DNA from: Bettongia penicillata ogilbyi
Taxonomy: Eukaryota > Chordata > Mammalia > Diprotodontia > Potoroidae
Assembly (NCBI GenBank): GCA_023548195.1
Contig: JAJHZJ010000496.1
Coordinates: forward strand, 6,013,702-6,077,701
Reading direction: 5' to 3'
DNA length: 64,000 bases
Position numbers and translations under genes: made by a program
Shown: piece after piece, positions 30,140 to 40,514 of the stretch
Numbering within the stretch: position 1 is the first letter of the stretch
Layout of the letters: each line of letters starts with the position of its first letter
The notes under the pieces: model-generated
What the model saw: the letters and a program-made list of their open reading frames with translations, nothing else
What the model was told of the DNA's origin: nothing
Databases searched by the model: none

Positions 30140-30880
30140 CTACCTTTAACAGGATTCTATTCACCTTCTTAACTTCTTTCTTGTTTATTTTGAGGTTATA
30201 TTTATCAAGTTCAGAGAGGGGGAAGTTGAGGTCTCCCATTAGTATAGTTTTGCTTTCTATTTTTTTTCCTGTAACTCCCCTAACTTCTCTTCTAAGACTC
30301 TGGATGCTATATCACTTGATGCATGTATGTTTAGTAATAAAATTACTTCATTGTCTGTAGTGTCTTTTAGCAGGATATAGCTTCCTTCCTCATCTCTTGT
30401 AATTAGATCTATTTCTGTTTTTGCTTTGTATAAGATTAGAAGTGCTACTCCTGCCTTTTTTATATCCACTGAAGGATAATATATTTTGCTCCAACCTGTG
30501 ACACTTGACACTGACTAGCTGTTTGACCTTGGGCAAGTCACTTAACTCCAATTGCCTCATCCTGGGTCATTTCCAGTCATCTTGATGAATATCTAGTCAC
30601 TGGAGTGAGATGGCTCTGGAAGAGAAGTGAGGCTGGTGACAGCACAGCCTTCCCCTACTCAAAAAAAAATGCAGTCAAGTGCAAGTCATGTAATTATTTT
30701 CTCTGATGACATGGTCTTGTTCGGCAATGAAGGACAAACACACTCTGTGTGTATCTCCCATTTCAAATTGTTGGATTATGGTTTTAATCCATTCTGCTAT
30801 GTGCCTCCGTCTTATGGAAGAGTTCATCCCATTCACATTCACATTTATAATTACTATCTGTGTCTTTCTCTCCATCCTAT
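30140..30880 (-). pseudogene. L1 ORF2p endonuclease remnant, split by SINE
   Basis: The N-terminal piece (30746-30880) reads INVNVNGMNSSIRRRHIAEW, the conserved start of the APE-like endonuclease. After the SINE, 30257-30492 reads GWSKIYYPSVDIKKAGVALL and EEGSYILLKDTT, matching the GWEKIF / GVAIL / GHYIMVKG-type blocks. The catalytic QETH region is lost at the SINE junction. Confidence 0.85.
30493..30748 (+). mobile_element. tRNA-headed SINE inserted in L1 endonuclease
   Basis: TAGCTGTTTGACCTTGGGCA, AGTCACTTAACTCCAATTGC, then a tail distinct from Mar1: GATGAATATCTAGTCACTGG, GATGGCTCTGGAAGAGAAGT, GCAAGTCATGTAATTATTTT, GACATGGTCTTGTTCGGCAA. I recognise this tail from marsupial SINEs but am unsure of the family name. 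The SINE head is truncated. Confidence 0.82.
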
Positions 30881-31439
30881 TTCCCCCATCTATGCTTTTA
30901 GTTCTCCCTTCTCCCTACCTCTCCACAATAGTTTTACTTTTGGCCACTGCCTCCCTCAGTCTTCCCTCCCTTCTATCAGATCCCTTCCTTTGTATTCCCC
31001 CTTTCTCTTACTACTTCCTCCCACCCCCTCCCTTTTCTTTTCCCCTTCCCCTCCTATTGCTTATAGGATAAGTTAAATTTCTATAATTAACTGATTATGT
31101 TATTCCCTCCTTGAACAAAATTGGATGTGAGTAAAGCTCAAACAAGGCTCATCTCCCTCCCTTCTTTCTCTCTACTATAATATGTTTTTATACCTCTTCA
31201 TGTGATGTAATTTACCCTTTTCTATCTCCTTTCCTCCTCCCCTTTCATCCCCGTCATTGTTTTTTATCATCTCATCAGTTAATTTATACCCAAACCCTCT
31301 ATCTATGTATATCCCTTTTAAATGTCATAATAAATATACAATTCACAAGATTAATGAGTATTATCCTCCTATACAGGGATGCAAACAGTTTACCCATATT
31401 AGATAACAAACTTTTTTTCTTTTTTTTCTGTTTAGCTTT

Positions 31440-32090
31440 TTATGCCTCTCTTGAGATTTGTATCTCAAAATCATATTTTCTGTTGAGTCTGGCCTTTTTA
31501 TGAGGATGCTCTGGAAATACCCTATTTCATTGAATGTCGCTCTCCTTGCCTAAAAGATTATGCTCAGTTTTGCTAAGTAATTGATCCTTGTTTGTAGTCT
31601 AAGCTCCTTTGCCTAAGAAATATCATCTTCCAATCTGCTTTCAATTTGGAATCTCTTTAAGGAGGTGAATGGTGGATGTTTTTGATGACTATTTTGCCCT
31701 GTGTATCTAGGACCTCAGGACAGTTTTCCTTGATGATTTCTGGAAAGATAGTGTCTTTTTTTCATCATGGCTTTCTGGTAGACCAGCAATTCTTAGATTT
31801 TTCTCTCTTGGATCTGCTTTCCAGATCAGCTGTTTTCCAATGAGATATTTTACATTTTCTTCTATTTTTTCATTTTTCAGATTTTGTTTGACTGATTCTT
31901 GATACTTCATAGCTTCTACTTGCCCAGTTTTAATTTTTAATGTATTGTTTTCTTCAGTTAGCTTGTGTGCCTCCTTTTCCATTTGTCCAATTATTCCTTT
32001 TAAAGAGTTATTTTCTCCAGTTAGATTTTGTACTTTCTTATCCATTTGGCCAATTTTACATTTTAAGGAGCTGTTCTCTTCAATGAATTT
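31440..32090 (-). pseudogene. L1 ORF1p remnant
   Basis: The minus-strand frame 31707-32045 (112 codons) has a heptad-like coiled coil (NLTGENNSLKGIIGQMEKEA) and then NLRIAGLPES, the conserved entry to the ORF1p RRM. Farther on, in another frame, LRLQTRINYLAKLSIIF and FNEIGYFQSILIKRPD match the C-terminal domain, with an in-frame stop between. The RNA-binding chaperone is recognisable but broken. Confidence 0.87.
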
Positions 32091-32960
32091 TTTTTTTCAT
32101 TTTGTCAATTGTATTTTAAAATCATTGGTCAGTGTTTCTTTTACCTCTGTAACTTGACTTTTAAATTCCTTCTTGAGCTCTTCCAAGCATGCTCTCTGGA
32201 CTTGAGACCAGCTCGTACTCAACCTTTGAGGTTTTAGACATAGGTCTAGTGTCAATGCTGTCTTCTGAATTTGCATTCTGACCTTCCCTATAGTCTTTGC
32301 TTTTCTACTTTGCTTCTACAGTGATTGCCTATTTCCTGGCTTTTAAAGTGAATCTCCACTTCTGGGGCATGAGGGGCATAATAACTACCTTTATGTGCTG
32401 TGGCCTGTGGTTCTGTCAGCTAGAAGCTACATAAGGCTGCAGACAAGACTGAGGCCAGGTGGAAGCTCATGGTGCAAGATGTGGGGGAGGGATAATCTGA
32501 CTGCTGGAGGTCTCCTCCCCTCTAGGTCCGAGTTACAGCACAGCTCAGAAGCTGGTGGACCCCCATCTTTGCTGGTGTCTGCCCAGTATTCCTGGCTGCA
32601 CTAAGGCATGCCTGGAGCTCCACTCTGCTGCAGCTCAGGCTCTCCTGCTGGTTCACTGAGGTGGTTAATGCTGGGACACCTCCGGTCCTTTGCTGGTCCC
32701 CTTCAGCCACAACAAGAAGGACCCTTCCCATCCATCTCCCTAGCCTCTCAAGCTCAAAAACTGCTGTACCCTTCAGCTGGTTCTGTTATTCCTGGATTTT
32801 TCCTGGGTCAATATTCTCTGTGTTTTTCAAGGTCAACAAAGGAGGGTGCAAGCCCTTACAGTTTATCCCTCTATCTTGGCTCCTGGAAGTTCAAGTAGGT
32901 GACTTTCAAACATTCATCTGTGAGCTGATAGCCCCAACTGATAGCCACTGTGACTGCTGT

Positions 32961-33294
32961 AAACCCTGGGTTTCCCTCTCACCCACCTCTGCCTGATTTC
33001 AGTCCTGAGAGGTTTGGGGAATAATTTTATTTTCTTCTGACTCTGTTGCAGAGTAACTGCATCACAGGAAGGACAAATTGACTGTTTTTCTATGTGCTAA
33101 TGATCCAGGAATTCATGTAACAAAGCATTTGATGCCTGGGTAGTATAATCACCTTACAAGCTTCAAAGGTGCAAGCGTTCATTTCTTCTTTAGAGAGGAC
33201 ATACTGATGAGAAAAGACTTTTTTGATTATAGGTTGTATCATCTTGGAGGAAGTGAATTCTAGTTTCAATTTTGCCAGGAATGAGTAAATCACT
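32961..33294. other. Unclassified DNA flanking the L1 5' end
   Basis: No repeat recognised. The exact L1 5' boundary is uncertain and may lie up to about 33060. Confidence 0.5.
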
Positions 33295-33395
33295 TAGATT
33301 TGATAAATATTTATTAAGTACCTGTTACCTACCAGGCACTGAGTTTGAAATATATATGACAGACCTTGCCCTCAAAAGAGCTAACAAATCCATGA
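33295..33395 (-). mobile_element. L2 LINE 3' end fragment
   Basis: AAATATTTATTAAGTACCTG, TACCAGGCACTGAG, TTGCCCTCAAAAGAGCTAAC. Confidence 0.75.
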
Positions 33396-33479
33396 ATTTA
33401 CTTGGAGCAAAATGCTTATACTCTTGTTTCCTACAATGAGGTTTAATTAGATGATCTATCTCCAATAATCTCAGTTTCT

Positions 33480-33615
33480 TTTTGTGTGTCATTTCTCTAT
33501 TAAATTGTAGATTCCCTAGGGGAAGGGCCTATTTCTATTTCTCATTTGCATCCTCAGCACTTAATGCAATGCCTGGCACATAGTAGGCACCCAATAAATA
33601 TTTATGGAATTTAAT
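33480..33615 (+). mobile_element. L2 LINE 3' end
   Basis: TTAAATTGTAGATTCCCTAG, AATGCCTGGCACATAGTAGG, CACCCAATAAATATTTATGG. A well-preserved forward L2 3' terminus. Confidence 0.83.
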
Positions 33616-33954
33616 AATATTCTCCTATGTCTAAAATCGTATAGTTCTCTGCTTTTGTACTTGGAGTGTAAAGCTATTTGTTATTTACAGCTCAAGCTGC
33701 AAAAGTAGACTTAGCATTTAGTAACACATTTTTTTCATCTCCTTAACTGTGGCTGTTACCTCATTGATTCATCCTACTGACCTGAGTGTTAGTGAGAATA
33801 GGAATTGTTATGAAAGGAATATCTTTTAAGAAAATCGGTCCATTATACAAACTTTATACGGGGTGTTGAGCTACATTTTAAAATAGATAATGTGAACTTT
33901 TGAAATGATGTGTGTATAGCATTCTTTTAAACATAAAATATTAAAGGGAATGGG
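33616..33954. other. Unclassified DNA
   Basis: No recognised repeat or exon. Confidence 0.5.
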
Positions 33955-34060
33955 AATATATCTTTATATCAAACCTACCGTGTTCCAGGCCCTGTGCTAA
34001 ATTGCTTTGACAAATATCTCATTTGATTCCCCACAACAACCCTGGAAGGTGAGTGCTTAA
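33955..34060 (-). mobile_element. MIR-type SINE 3' half
   Basis: GTGTTCCAGGCCCTGTGCTA, CAAATATCTCATTTGATTCC and CCACAACAACCCTGGAAGGT. Confidence 0.75.
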
Positions 34061-34149
34061 AGATGATTTGGAGACAATTTTAGCCTGATGATTTGTTTAC
34101 TGAAATCTCATCTTCTGATGCTTTTTAGAAAGACAGTTTCAGAGGTCTA

Positions 34150-34290
34150 AGGGCAGTTCTTTTCTTCCTCTTGCTTCCCTCCATCCTACCCTCCCTCCTT
34201 TTTCTCTTCCTTATCTTCTTCCCTCTTTCCCTTCCCTTCCCTTCCTTCCTTTCCTTTCCTTATATTCTTTCATCTTTTTTTCCTTCTCTT
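34150..34290. repeat. Pyrimidine-rich (TTCC)-like tract
   Basis: Almost pure C/T on the plus strand, with CCCTTCCCTTCCCTTCC at its centre. Confidence 0.88.
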
Positions 34291-34317
34291 TCTTTCATCT
34301 GGGCTCTAATCCTAGTT

Positions 34318-34425
34318 TTAGGACTATTTTGGCAAGTTTTTGACTTTAGTTTCCCTCTACAATAAATGAAAAAACTGGCCTAGGTGATTTCTAAGGTTTT
34401 TCTCTCAGCTCTAAGGAATGCAGCA
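34318..34425 (+). mobile_element. THER1-type SINE 3' half
   Basis: CTTTAGTTTCCCTCTACAAT, then ACTGGCCTAGGTGATTTCTA and CTCAGCTCTAAGGAATGCAG. Confidence 0.65.
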
Positions 34426-35811
34426 ATTCTCAGATTTGAGGGTGAGACAACTACTTGGAAGAAAGCTGCTTTCATTGCCAAGATTCCACAAGTAAAACTT
34501 CTCAAAGGCAGCGTATTGCCTCACTCCTGGTCATGAAAGAAACATCTTTCATGGCATCTGTATGAGAAAGTTACAAATAAAATACTAATTAACAATAGGG
34601 ATTTTTTTCCAAGATCAATTTCAAGGTAACCAGTGGTCCCATTATGCCCCAAAACTCCATTTGAATTGACAGCCGTGTGTCACAGCAAGTTGATGACCTT
34701 GAGCCATTCAAAGAAAGGTAAAATTAAGCTTTTGAATGCTTGCTGGTTTTATGTTGAACACTGCTTCAGGATAGGGAGGGAGGGGTCATGACCTCCAATA
34801 GATTAAAATTCATTTGGGGAGACATTCATTCATTCATTCACTCATGAGGCTATCAAGTAACAGTATGAGGGAGAACATGATGTAGGCAAAACCAAGACTT
34901 GGTAATTCAGAAGAGGAGGTCAGATGGGGGTGAATTCATGGAGGAAGCTGAGTTGAACAAATATTCATATTTTATAGAATTAATGAAAACTCCCAGAACT
35001 AGTACATATATGTACAATACATTTTAATATTTCTTTTGGGAAGTTTTTTAGATACATGGCTTGACCATTTGGCTAACTACAGTGAGGGTTTTGGGAGAAC
35101 TAATTGTATAGAAACTACCCATAAACTAATATCCTTGTATGATTACTGAGATTTCTAAGTGATTTTTTTTCTTTTGGGGTTAGAACCAACATTATTGATT
35201 TTGCTCCCCTGGCCCCAAAAAGGATCACTTTCAAATTTTAATCAGACTAACAGGGGAAATGGGAATTGATATGTAAATATATCCTCCAGACAAAAAACAT
35301 ACCTTTGTAAAGTAGTGTATAAAGAGATTTTTTTCTATATTGCTGAATCATGGGGATTCAAAACAGTTAAACTAGCTAAGATGTATAACTTGTCTTTCCT
35401 TGACAGCATCCCTGCATCTATGGGTCCTGGAGACAGCTGAGTACAGCCTCCATTGGGCAATCATCTTGTGTAGAACCCAGACAACCATGATGAAATCACC
35501 AAGAAAGACAGTATTTCATTAGCCATGAATTTAGACATCGGCAGTATCAGAAATGGAAAAGGAAATTGGTACCATATTTATCTGATTTTTCTAAGAACAA
35601 AATGCCTTTTGTCCTACCCACCAAAGCTGTGAGGAAATGGCTAGCATACAGATGCCCATTTTCTTGCCCCTCCAGAGCTAATGAGGTGGAAAGAGTGGAT
35701 GCGATACATACAGGATGTCCTAGGTACATATAGGATGTCTCAAAAACTTTAGTGCAGTTTTAAGCAATCAAAGCTTTAAGCTATAGTAAGACTTTCTGAA
35801 CTTGCAATATT
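34426..35811. other. Unclassified DNA with few repeats
   Basis: Only a short (ATTC)n run at 34823-34840 is recognised. The part at 34630-34760 contains ATTGACAGCCGTGTGTCACA and TGATGACCTTGAGCCATTCA and could be tested for conservation. No exon can be argued. Confidence 0.5.
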
Positions 35812-35985
35812 AGTTTTGTAATACTGGACAAGTACATTTCCCAGCCCAAGATTCCTTGTCTTGTAAAAGAAGGATAATAACAGTATCTCCTTCACAGTTT
35901 TGTTATGAGGATTAAGTGAGATAATGTAGGTAAAAGTGCTTTATAAAATTCCAAGGCTACCTAAATGTGAGGTATTTTTTTTAGC
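35812..35985 (+). mobile_element. MIR-type SINE
   Basis: GATTCCTTGTCTTGTAAAAG, CAGTTTTGTTATGAGGATTA, TAAAAGTGCTTTATAAAATT. The head is lost. Confidence 0.75.
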
Positions 35986-35989
35986 AATA

Positions 35990-36225
35990 ACTGACACTTG
36001 TATAACACTTTAAAGCTGATAAAGCAATTTATGCACATTATCTCTTGATACTTCTAACACCCTAAAGGTGAATATGACCGATGATCGTATCACCATTTTG
36101 TAGTGGAAGAACTAAGGTTAAAAGTAGTTAAGTGATTTGCCTTGGCTCATATAGCTAGTAAATGTCTTAGGCATGATTTGAATGTAGCTCTCCTTGACTC
36201 CATGTCAATCACCCTCTCCCTGATA
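35990..36225 (-). mobile_element. MIR-type SINE, inverted to its neighbour
   Basis: ACTTGTATAACACTTTAAAG, ATGCACATTATCTCTTGATA, GTTAAGTGATTTGCCTTGGC, ATAGCTAGTAAATGTCTTAG. Together with 35812-35985 it forms a tail-to-tail pair. Confidence 0.82.
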
Positions 36226-36764
36226 GAGAATCTCCTCCCTTCACTGAATCATTGGGAATAAACATTTGTCAGGGAAATTCATGAAGGGCATTTTTTTAAA
36301 ATACTAATTTAAATCTGGTTTTGATAAAAGGGAAAAAAACACTCTAACTAATTCTTCAGTTATATCTCTCAAGTGTCATATTGTGTGAAACTTCCAGCAA
36401 AAATGTTGGGTGGAATCATAGACCTGATGGTTGGAAGAATAAAGATTATTCCCCCTTTTGATAACTCACAAGATCTCTTGGATCTCCCTTCTTTGCTAGT
36501 AGGAAGGATTACCTCTTGATTTATTGAGGAGAGAGAAGCAATGGTTCATTCCTTCAGAAGTCCTCAGAGTCCTGAGTGAGAGCAAGAAAGCAAAGGGTCT
36601 ACAGTCTAAATAATTAGATTTACAGTTATAGGTGGCACTTTTAGGAATTTTCTAATCTAACTTGTTCATTTTCAGATGAAGAAAGTGATGCCTTTTGAAG
36701 GGAACAAATGAAATTTTCTTCCTGATGCACATCAGAAATCTTTCTCCTTTTCCTAGTCATATAT
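36226..36764. other. Mostly unclassified; weak THER1 traces
   Basis: TGGAATCATAGACCTGATGG (36411) and TCATTTTCAGATGAAGAAAG (36667) resemble reversed THER1 pieces, but they are too short to delimit. Confidence 0.4.
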
Positions 36765-37050
36765 TTAGAGTTTGGTGTGACCTTAGAGGTCATCTGATAC
36801 AATCCTCTACTTTTACAGATGAGAAAATGAAGTTGAGTGACTTGCCCACAATTGTGTTAACCCATTGGGAAGGATAGAATTTGGAACTCAAAAATGTTCT
36901 ATTTTGTCTTAAGTTGAAAACATTGTTTTAACGTGTAGTTGGGGAAAAATAAAATATTATAAAATTTGAAAAAAAAGTTACTGGTAAAGCTGGGATTTGA
37001 ACCTTGGTCCTCTGAGGTCAAATAAAGCACTCCTTCCTTTGCATCCTTAG
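36765..37050 (-). mobile_element. THER1-type SINE split by an L1 3' end
   Basis: Part 1 (36765-36879): GTGTGACCTTAGAGGTCATC, TTTTACAGATGAGAAAATGA, GAGTGACTTGCCCACAATTG. Part 2 (36978-37050): AAGCTGGGATTTGAACCTTG, GTCCTCTGAGGTC. The order is what an intact reversed element would show if the insert were removed. Confidence 0.75.
36880..36977 (+). mobile_element. L1 3' end, short insertion
   Basis: AACTCAAAAATGTTCTATTT, GTGTAGTTGGGGAAAAATAA, AATATTATAAAATTTG and an A-rich end. It matches the L1 3' terminus at 2.7-2.81 kb in layout. Confidence 0.65.
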
Positions 37051-37294
37051 GGATACATGAGTTTGAGGTTTTAGATCTGGGCATTGTGAGCTATTGAGCA
37101 GGAACTCTTAAGTCATGACCTTAAGCCACTATTTGATCTCCTGGATCAAGATGCTATTTAACCTCTGTGTTCCTTCAGATTTGCTTTAAAACCCTGAGCA
37201 CCTTCCTCCCAGGGAAGTGATTAATTGATGTATATAAAAGTGATTGGTATTGCAGAATAGGGGAGGTATTGTATAGGTACATAAAGGGCTTATA

Positions 37295-37412
37295 TTGAAT
37301 GAATATAAAAGCATTTTTTTGTACACTCATGTTGTACCAAGCACTGTGAGAAGAACTGGAATACAAATAGAAAGGGATGATAATCCTTTCCCTTTGGGAA
37401 TTTCCATTCTAA
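37295..37412 (-). mobile_element. L2 LINE 3' end fragment
   Basis: GTTGTACCAAGCACTGTGAG, AACTGGAATACAAATAGAAA, GAATTTCCATTCTAATAGAG. Confidence 0.72.
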
Positions 37413-37654
37413 TAGAGGGCCATGCTTGCCAGGGAGAGGTGTTTTGATCTGGGAGGTCAAAGCACTGGCTAAGGCAGCCACAGGGAATTTGATAAACAGA
37501 CTTTTTCCAGTAGCAGTGGTAATATTGATTTAATTATAGTTCCCAAAGAAGTCAGAGAAAGGCAGAAGGAAGTGAGGCATACATCCATAGATCAGTACGG
37601 AAGATGGCAAGATGACTAGATGAGTGTTTGTGTGTGAGATGTGGTATGGCTGGG

Positions 37655-38110
37655 GTCAGATAGTGAGCAAGCATTTACTAAGCATTTATATATATATGTC
37701 GGGCACATTATTAAATACCAGGGACAGAAAGAAAGACAATAAACAGATCCATAGTTCCTCAGTAAGTTCACATTCTAAAAGGGGAGACACGCTAAAAGCA
37801 AGTACGTATATAGGAGCTGTAAATGGAGTGTAAATGACAGGAAACCTAAGATGGAAGGTAGTAGCAGTGGGGCCAACTAGGAGAGATCTTACAGAAGATA
37901 GAATTTGAAATGAATATTGAAGGAAGCTAGGAAAGCCAGAGGTGATAAAATATTAGGCATGGGGAATAACTGGAAATTGGAGTATTCTATGAAAAGAAAA
38001 GCAAGAATACTCATATGGCTGGATCATAGATTACCTAGAGTAGAATAAAGAATGAGAAGTGTGCGAAGGTCCAAGCAAGGGTTCAGATTATCAAATGCTT
38101 TAAGGATGAT
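37655..38110 (-). mobile_element. L2 LINE 3' UTR and end
   Basis: About 450 bp of reversed L2: GCATTTACTAAGCATTTATA, AGTTCACATTCTAAAAGGGG, AATATTGAAGGAAGCTAGGA, ATTAGGCATGGGGAATAACT, GGCTGGATCATAGATTACCT, CAAATGCTTTAAGGATGATT. Confidence 0.78.
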
Positions 38111-38784
38111 TTAATCACTGTGGCATCAATATGACACCCATATCAGCTGCTATGGATATTCAGGCATATTTCCAGGGTAAATTCACAAAATATAAACTCT
38201 TTCTCAAAGACAAAGCTGAGATATTTATTCAGATACCAGAAAGCTAAATCTATTATAGTAACAAAGAAATCTATATACATTATCGATGCAGGGATTACGG
38301 CCATCCCCAAGCCTTCCTGCCATCAAACTTCCCCACAAACAAACTCCCTTAGACAAAATCACTCCCGCTCTCACTCACACTAACTGCTCTCCTCGCTCTC
38401 TCTCTTATCTCCATCTCACTCTCTCCCTGCAAGCTCCTTCCACCACTGGCTCCATGTTACTGAGGCTGTGGACTGAGCCAAAGCTCAAAATAAGTCACAT
38501 GGGCCTATTAAGGGACAGAGAAGATCTTCAGATTTCCATACCATTACAGTCACTCTGGTCCTAAGGTGCAGAACTCAACAATGATTGGAAGTTGAAAGAA
38601 GAAAACTTTAGACTTGATTCCAGCTGGAGAATTCCTAACCATAAGAACTATCTGAAAGTGAAATGGGCTACTTTAGGAGGCACATGTTCCTCCCAGTTGG
38701 GATCTTCCAGCAATTATTGAGTGTCAACTTTTGGGGTATTTTTGTAGAGGATATTTTTTGTGTAAATTGGGTTAGATGCCTACT
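38111..38784. other. Unclassified segment, possible LTR remnant
   Basis: No family recognised. 38120-38580 differs in style from its surroundings: GAGATATTTATTCAGATACC, then a C-rich, CT-repeated block (38340-38430) with several CpGs, then ATTTCCATACCATTACAGTC. A solitary LTR is one possibility, but no terminal repeat, polyadenylation signal or target duplication could be confirmed. Confidence 0.35.
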
Positions 38785-38955
38785 GAGTAGTACTGTAAAA
38801 AGAATTCTGGACTTGAGCTAGAGTCCTTAACATAAAATTATATTAGATGACCTTAGGCAAGTCCTCTCAGAGCCTCAGTTTTCTCATCTGTAAGTTGCAT
38901 TTCTGTTAGATGATATTTCAGGTCTTTTCCAACTCTAAATCTATAATCATGTATG
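38785..38955 (+). mobile_element. THER1/MIR3-type SINE
   Basis: AAAGAATTCTGGACTTGAGC, GACCTTAGGCAAGTCCTCTC, CCTCAGTTTTCTCATCTGTA, TCTTTTCCAACTCTAAATCT. Confidence 0.83.
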
Positions 38956-39507
38956 TCCTTTGAACCTTGACAATAAGTCTCCAACCTTTCAGAGAGATTT
39001 AGCCAAAAGAAGAAAATGAAAACATTGTATTTAAGGAAACAAGAATGCTGCAGGAAGTTCTTTGCAGAAGGGGTCTCTTTTTCATGGGGAGGACTGAATG
39101 ATCAGTTGTGTAGGAATTAGCTCATCTGCTCTGGAGATCCCCAAATGATCTTTTCCTACCAACCTCAAAATGGCAGTTATGCTAAATGAGAATTAGAGTA
39201 GTTGACAGCTACAAATGACAATTATACAACCCTCGGCTTCCCATCTTTCAGTTCCTCTGACTATACCCCCCCAACCTGCAGTCTAATGACCATTTATAAA
39301 CTGTGGAGGCTTCAGGTGGTCTAACTCCCTTTCAGGATCAAGTTGTTCCTTAACACAGCCATAAAATGAACAGATATTCCTCCCTGCTTGTAAATGTCTT
39401 CTCTTGATGGCCATCTGCAGGTAATTTACAGTTTTTGCCATGCCTAGAACTGAGACATTGACAGAGCAGAATCCTCGATGGAGTCTACTCTCTTGATGAT
39501 GAGAGAT
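38956..39507. other. Unclassified low-repeat DNA
   Basis: No repeat recognised. The sequence around 39120-39420 is of mixed composition and could be tested for conservation. Confidence 0.5.
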
Positions 39508-39670
39508 GGTGTGGTGTACGGACTAGAATACTGGTGTTTGCAGGAGGAGGCACTGAGTATGAATCTTGCTTCAGATACTTAGCAGCTATGTGACACCAGG
39601 AAATTCTTTAATCTCTCTGAGCCTCCATTTCCTCATTTGTAAAAATCAAAGGGTCATTATGGCTGTGAGG
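39508..39670 (+). mobile_element. MIR/THER-type SINE
   Basis: GGTGTGGTGTACGGACTAGA head, TAGCAGCTATGTGACACCAG, GAGCCTCCATTTCCTCATTT. Confidence 0.8.
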
Positions 39671-39687
39671 AAATCGCAAAACAGTTC

Positions 39688-39978
39688 ACTTCTCTCAAGG
39701 AGCTTATGTTCTACTGGAGGAGTCATAAATTAATTAGGTAACTGCAAGATATATAGAGAATAGGGGACATCTTGGAAAGATTTCCTTCAAAAGGAGGATT
39801 TGAACTGAATCTTGAAACCAGGAAGAAGAAATGAAAAAGGAGAGCATCCCAGTCCTAGGGGAATTGGAATAGGGAGGGCCATATTCAAAGAACAGAAAAC
39901 TGACCCACAAAGTTTAAAAAGATTGAAAAAATAGGAAGGAAACAGATTGTAAAGCTCTCTAAATGCCCAACAGAGGAT
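39688..39978 (-). mobile_element. L2 LINE 3' UTR
   Basis: TCTCAAGGAGCTTATGTTCT, GAACTGAATCTTGAAACCAG, AGAGCATCCCAGTCCTAGGG, GTAAAGCTCTCTAAATGCCC. It abuts a MIR tail (about 39979-40022). Confidence 0.75.
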
Positions 39979-40039
39979 ATCATATTTAAAATATTTAAAG
40001 CATTATATAAATGTTAGCCATTATTAGAACTCAGTTGAA

Positions 40040-40512
40040 CTCACTTTAGGTGCAGTGTATAGTGCCCTGGGCAGCTAGGTGGCACAATAAATAGAATGCC
40101 ATGCCTCGAGTCAAGAAGACTTGACTTTCTGAGTTTAAATCTGGCCTCAGACGCTTGCCATCTTTATGATCCAACTCTGGTCCCTTAGTCCTGTTTGCCT
40201 CAGTTTCCTCATCTGTATAATGAAATGGAAAAGGAAATGTGAACCCCTCCAGTACCTCTTCCAAGAAAAGTCCAAATGGGGTGACAGAGATTAGACATGA
40301 TTTAAAAATGACTTAACACTGAACAATACCCTGGAAAGAGGTCCAGTTATCTTTGGATCTAAGAGGTCTTGGTTCCAAATGCTGGTTCTGCCACTTCAAC
40401 CCAAATGACCTTGGACAAATCAATTAACTGCTATGGGTCCCATTTTTTCCTGTGATATGAAGCTTTTTGATTAGGTGGCCTTAATTTCCTCTAGTTTTAA
40501 ATCTATAATTTT
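40040..40512 (+). mobile_element. THER1-type SINE split by Mar1
   Basis: Head TGCAGTGTATAGTGCCCTGG (to 40070), resuming at 40329 with CCCTGGAAAGAGGTCCAG, ACCTTGGACAAATCAATTAA and the CCTCTAGTTTTAAATCTATA tail. The 6-bp word CCCTGG lies on both sides of the Mar1 insert. Confidence 0.82.
40071..40328 (+). mobile_element. Mar1-type SINE nested in THER1
   Basis: GCAGCTAGGTGGCACAATAA head, AGTTTAAATCTGGCCTCAG, TTGCCTCAGTTTCCTCATCT, CCAAATGGGGTGACAGAG, ending GACTTAACACTGAACAAT. Bounded by CCCTGG at 40065-40070 and 40329-40334. Confidence 0.93.
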
Positions 40513-40514
40513 AT

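Larger units (their letters stand above)
28600..32960 (-). mobile_element. L1 LINE, antisense, central ORF2 missing
   Basis: Read right to left: a GC-richer 5' part (about 32960-32150), ORF1 (about 32090-31440), an inter-ORF region that is CT-rich on the plus strand, the ORF2 endonuclease (30880-30140, split by a SINE), then directly the ORF2 C-terminal end (29727 and lower) and 3' sequence to about 28600. The span is 4.4 kb including the SINE, where a full L1 is usually 6-7 kb. The reverse-transcriptase core, including its FADD box, is not found. Frames are broken, so it is inactive. Confidence 0.85.

Noticed and set aside
30627..31076. 149- and 121-codon plus-strand frames
   Set aside because: They run across the SINE tail and the antisense CT-rich inter-ORF part of L1; shadows of the L1.
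32395..32996. Frames of 69-111 codons in GC-richer sequence, considered as an exon or CpG-island gene
   Set aside because: The segment is continuous with L1 ORF1 on its 3' side and fits an antisense L1 5' region; no splice-bounded open frame stands out.
33616..33800. Possible regulatory element next to an L2 end
   Set aside because: No recognisable site cluster or compositional signal beyond background.
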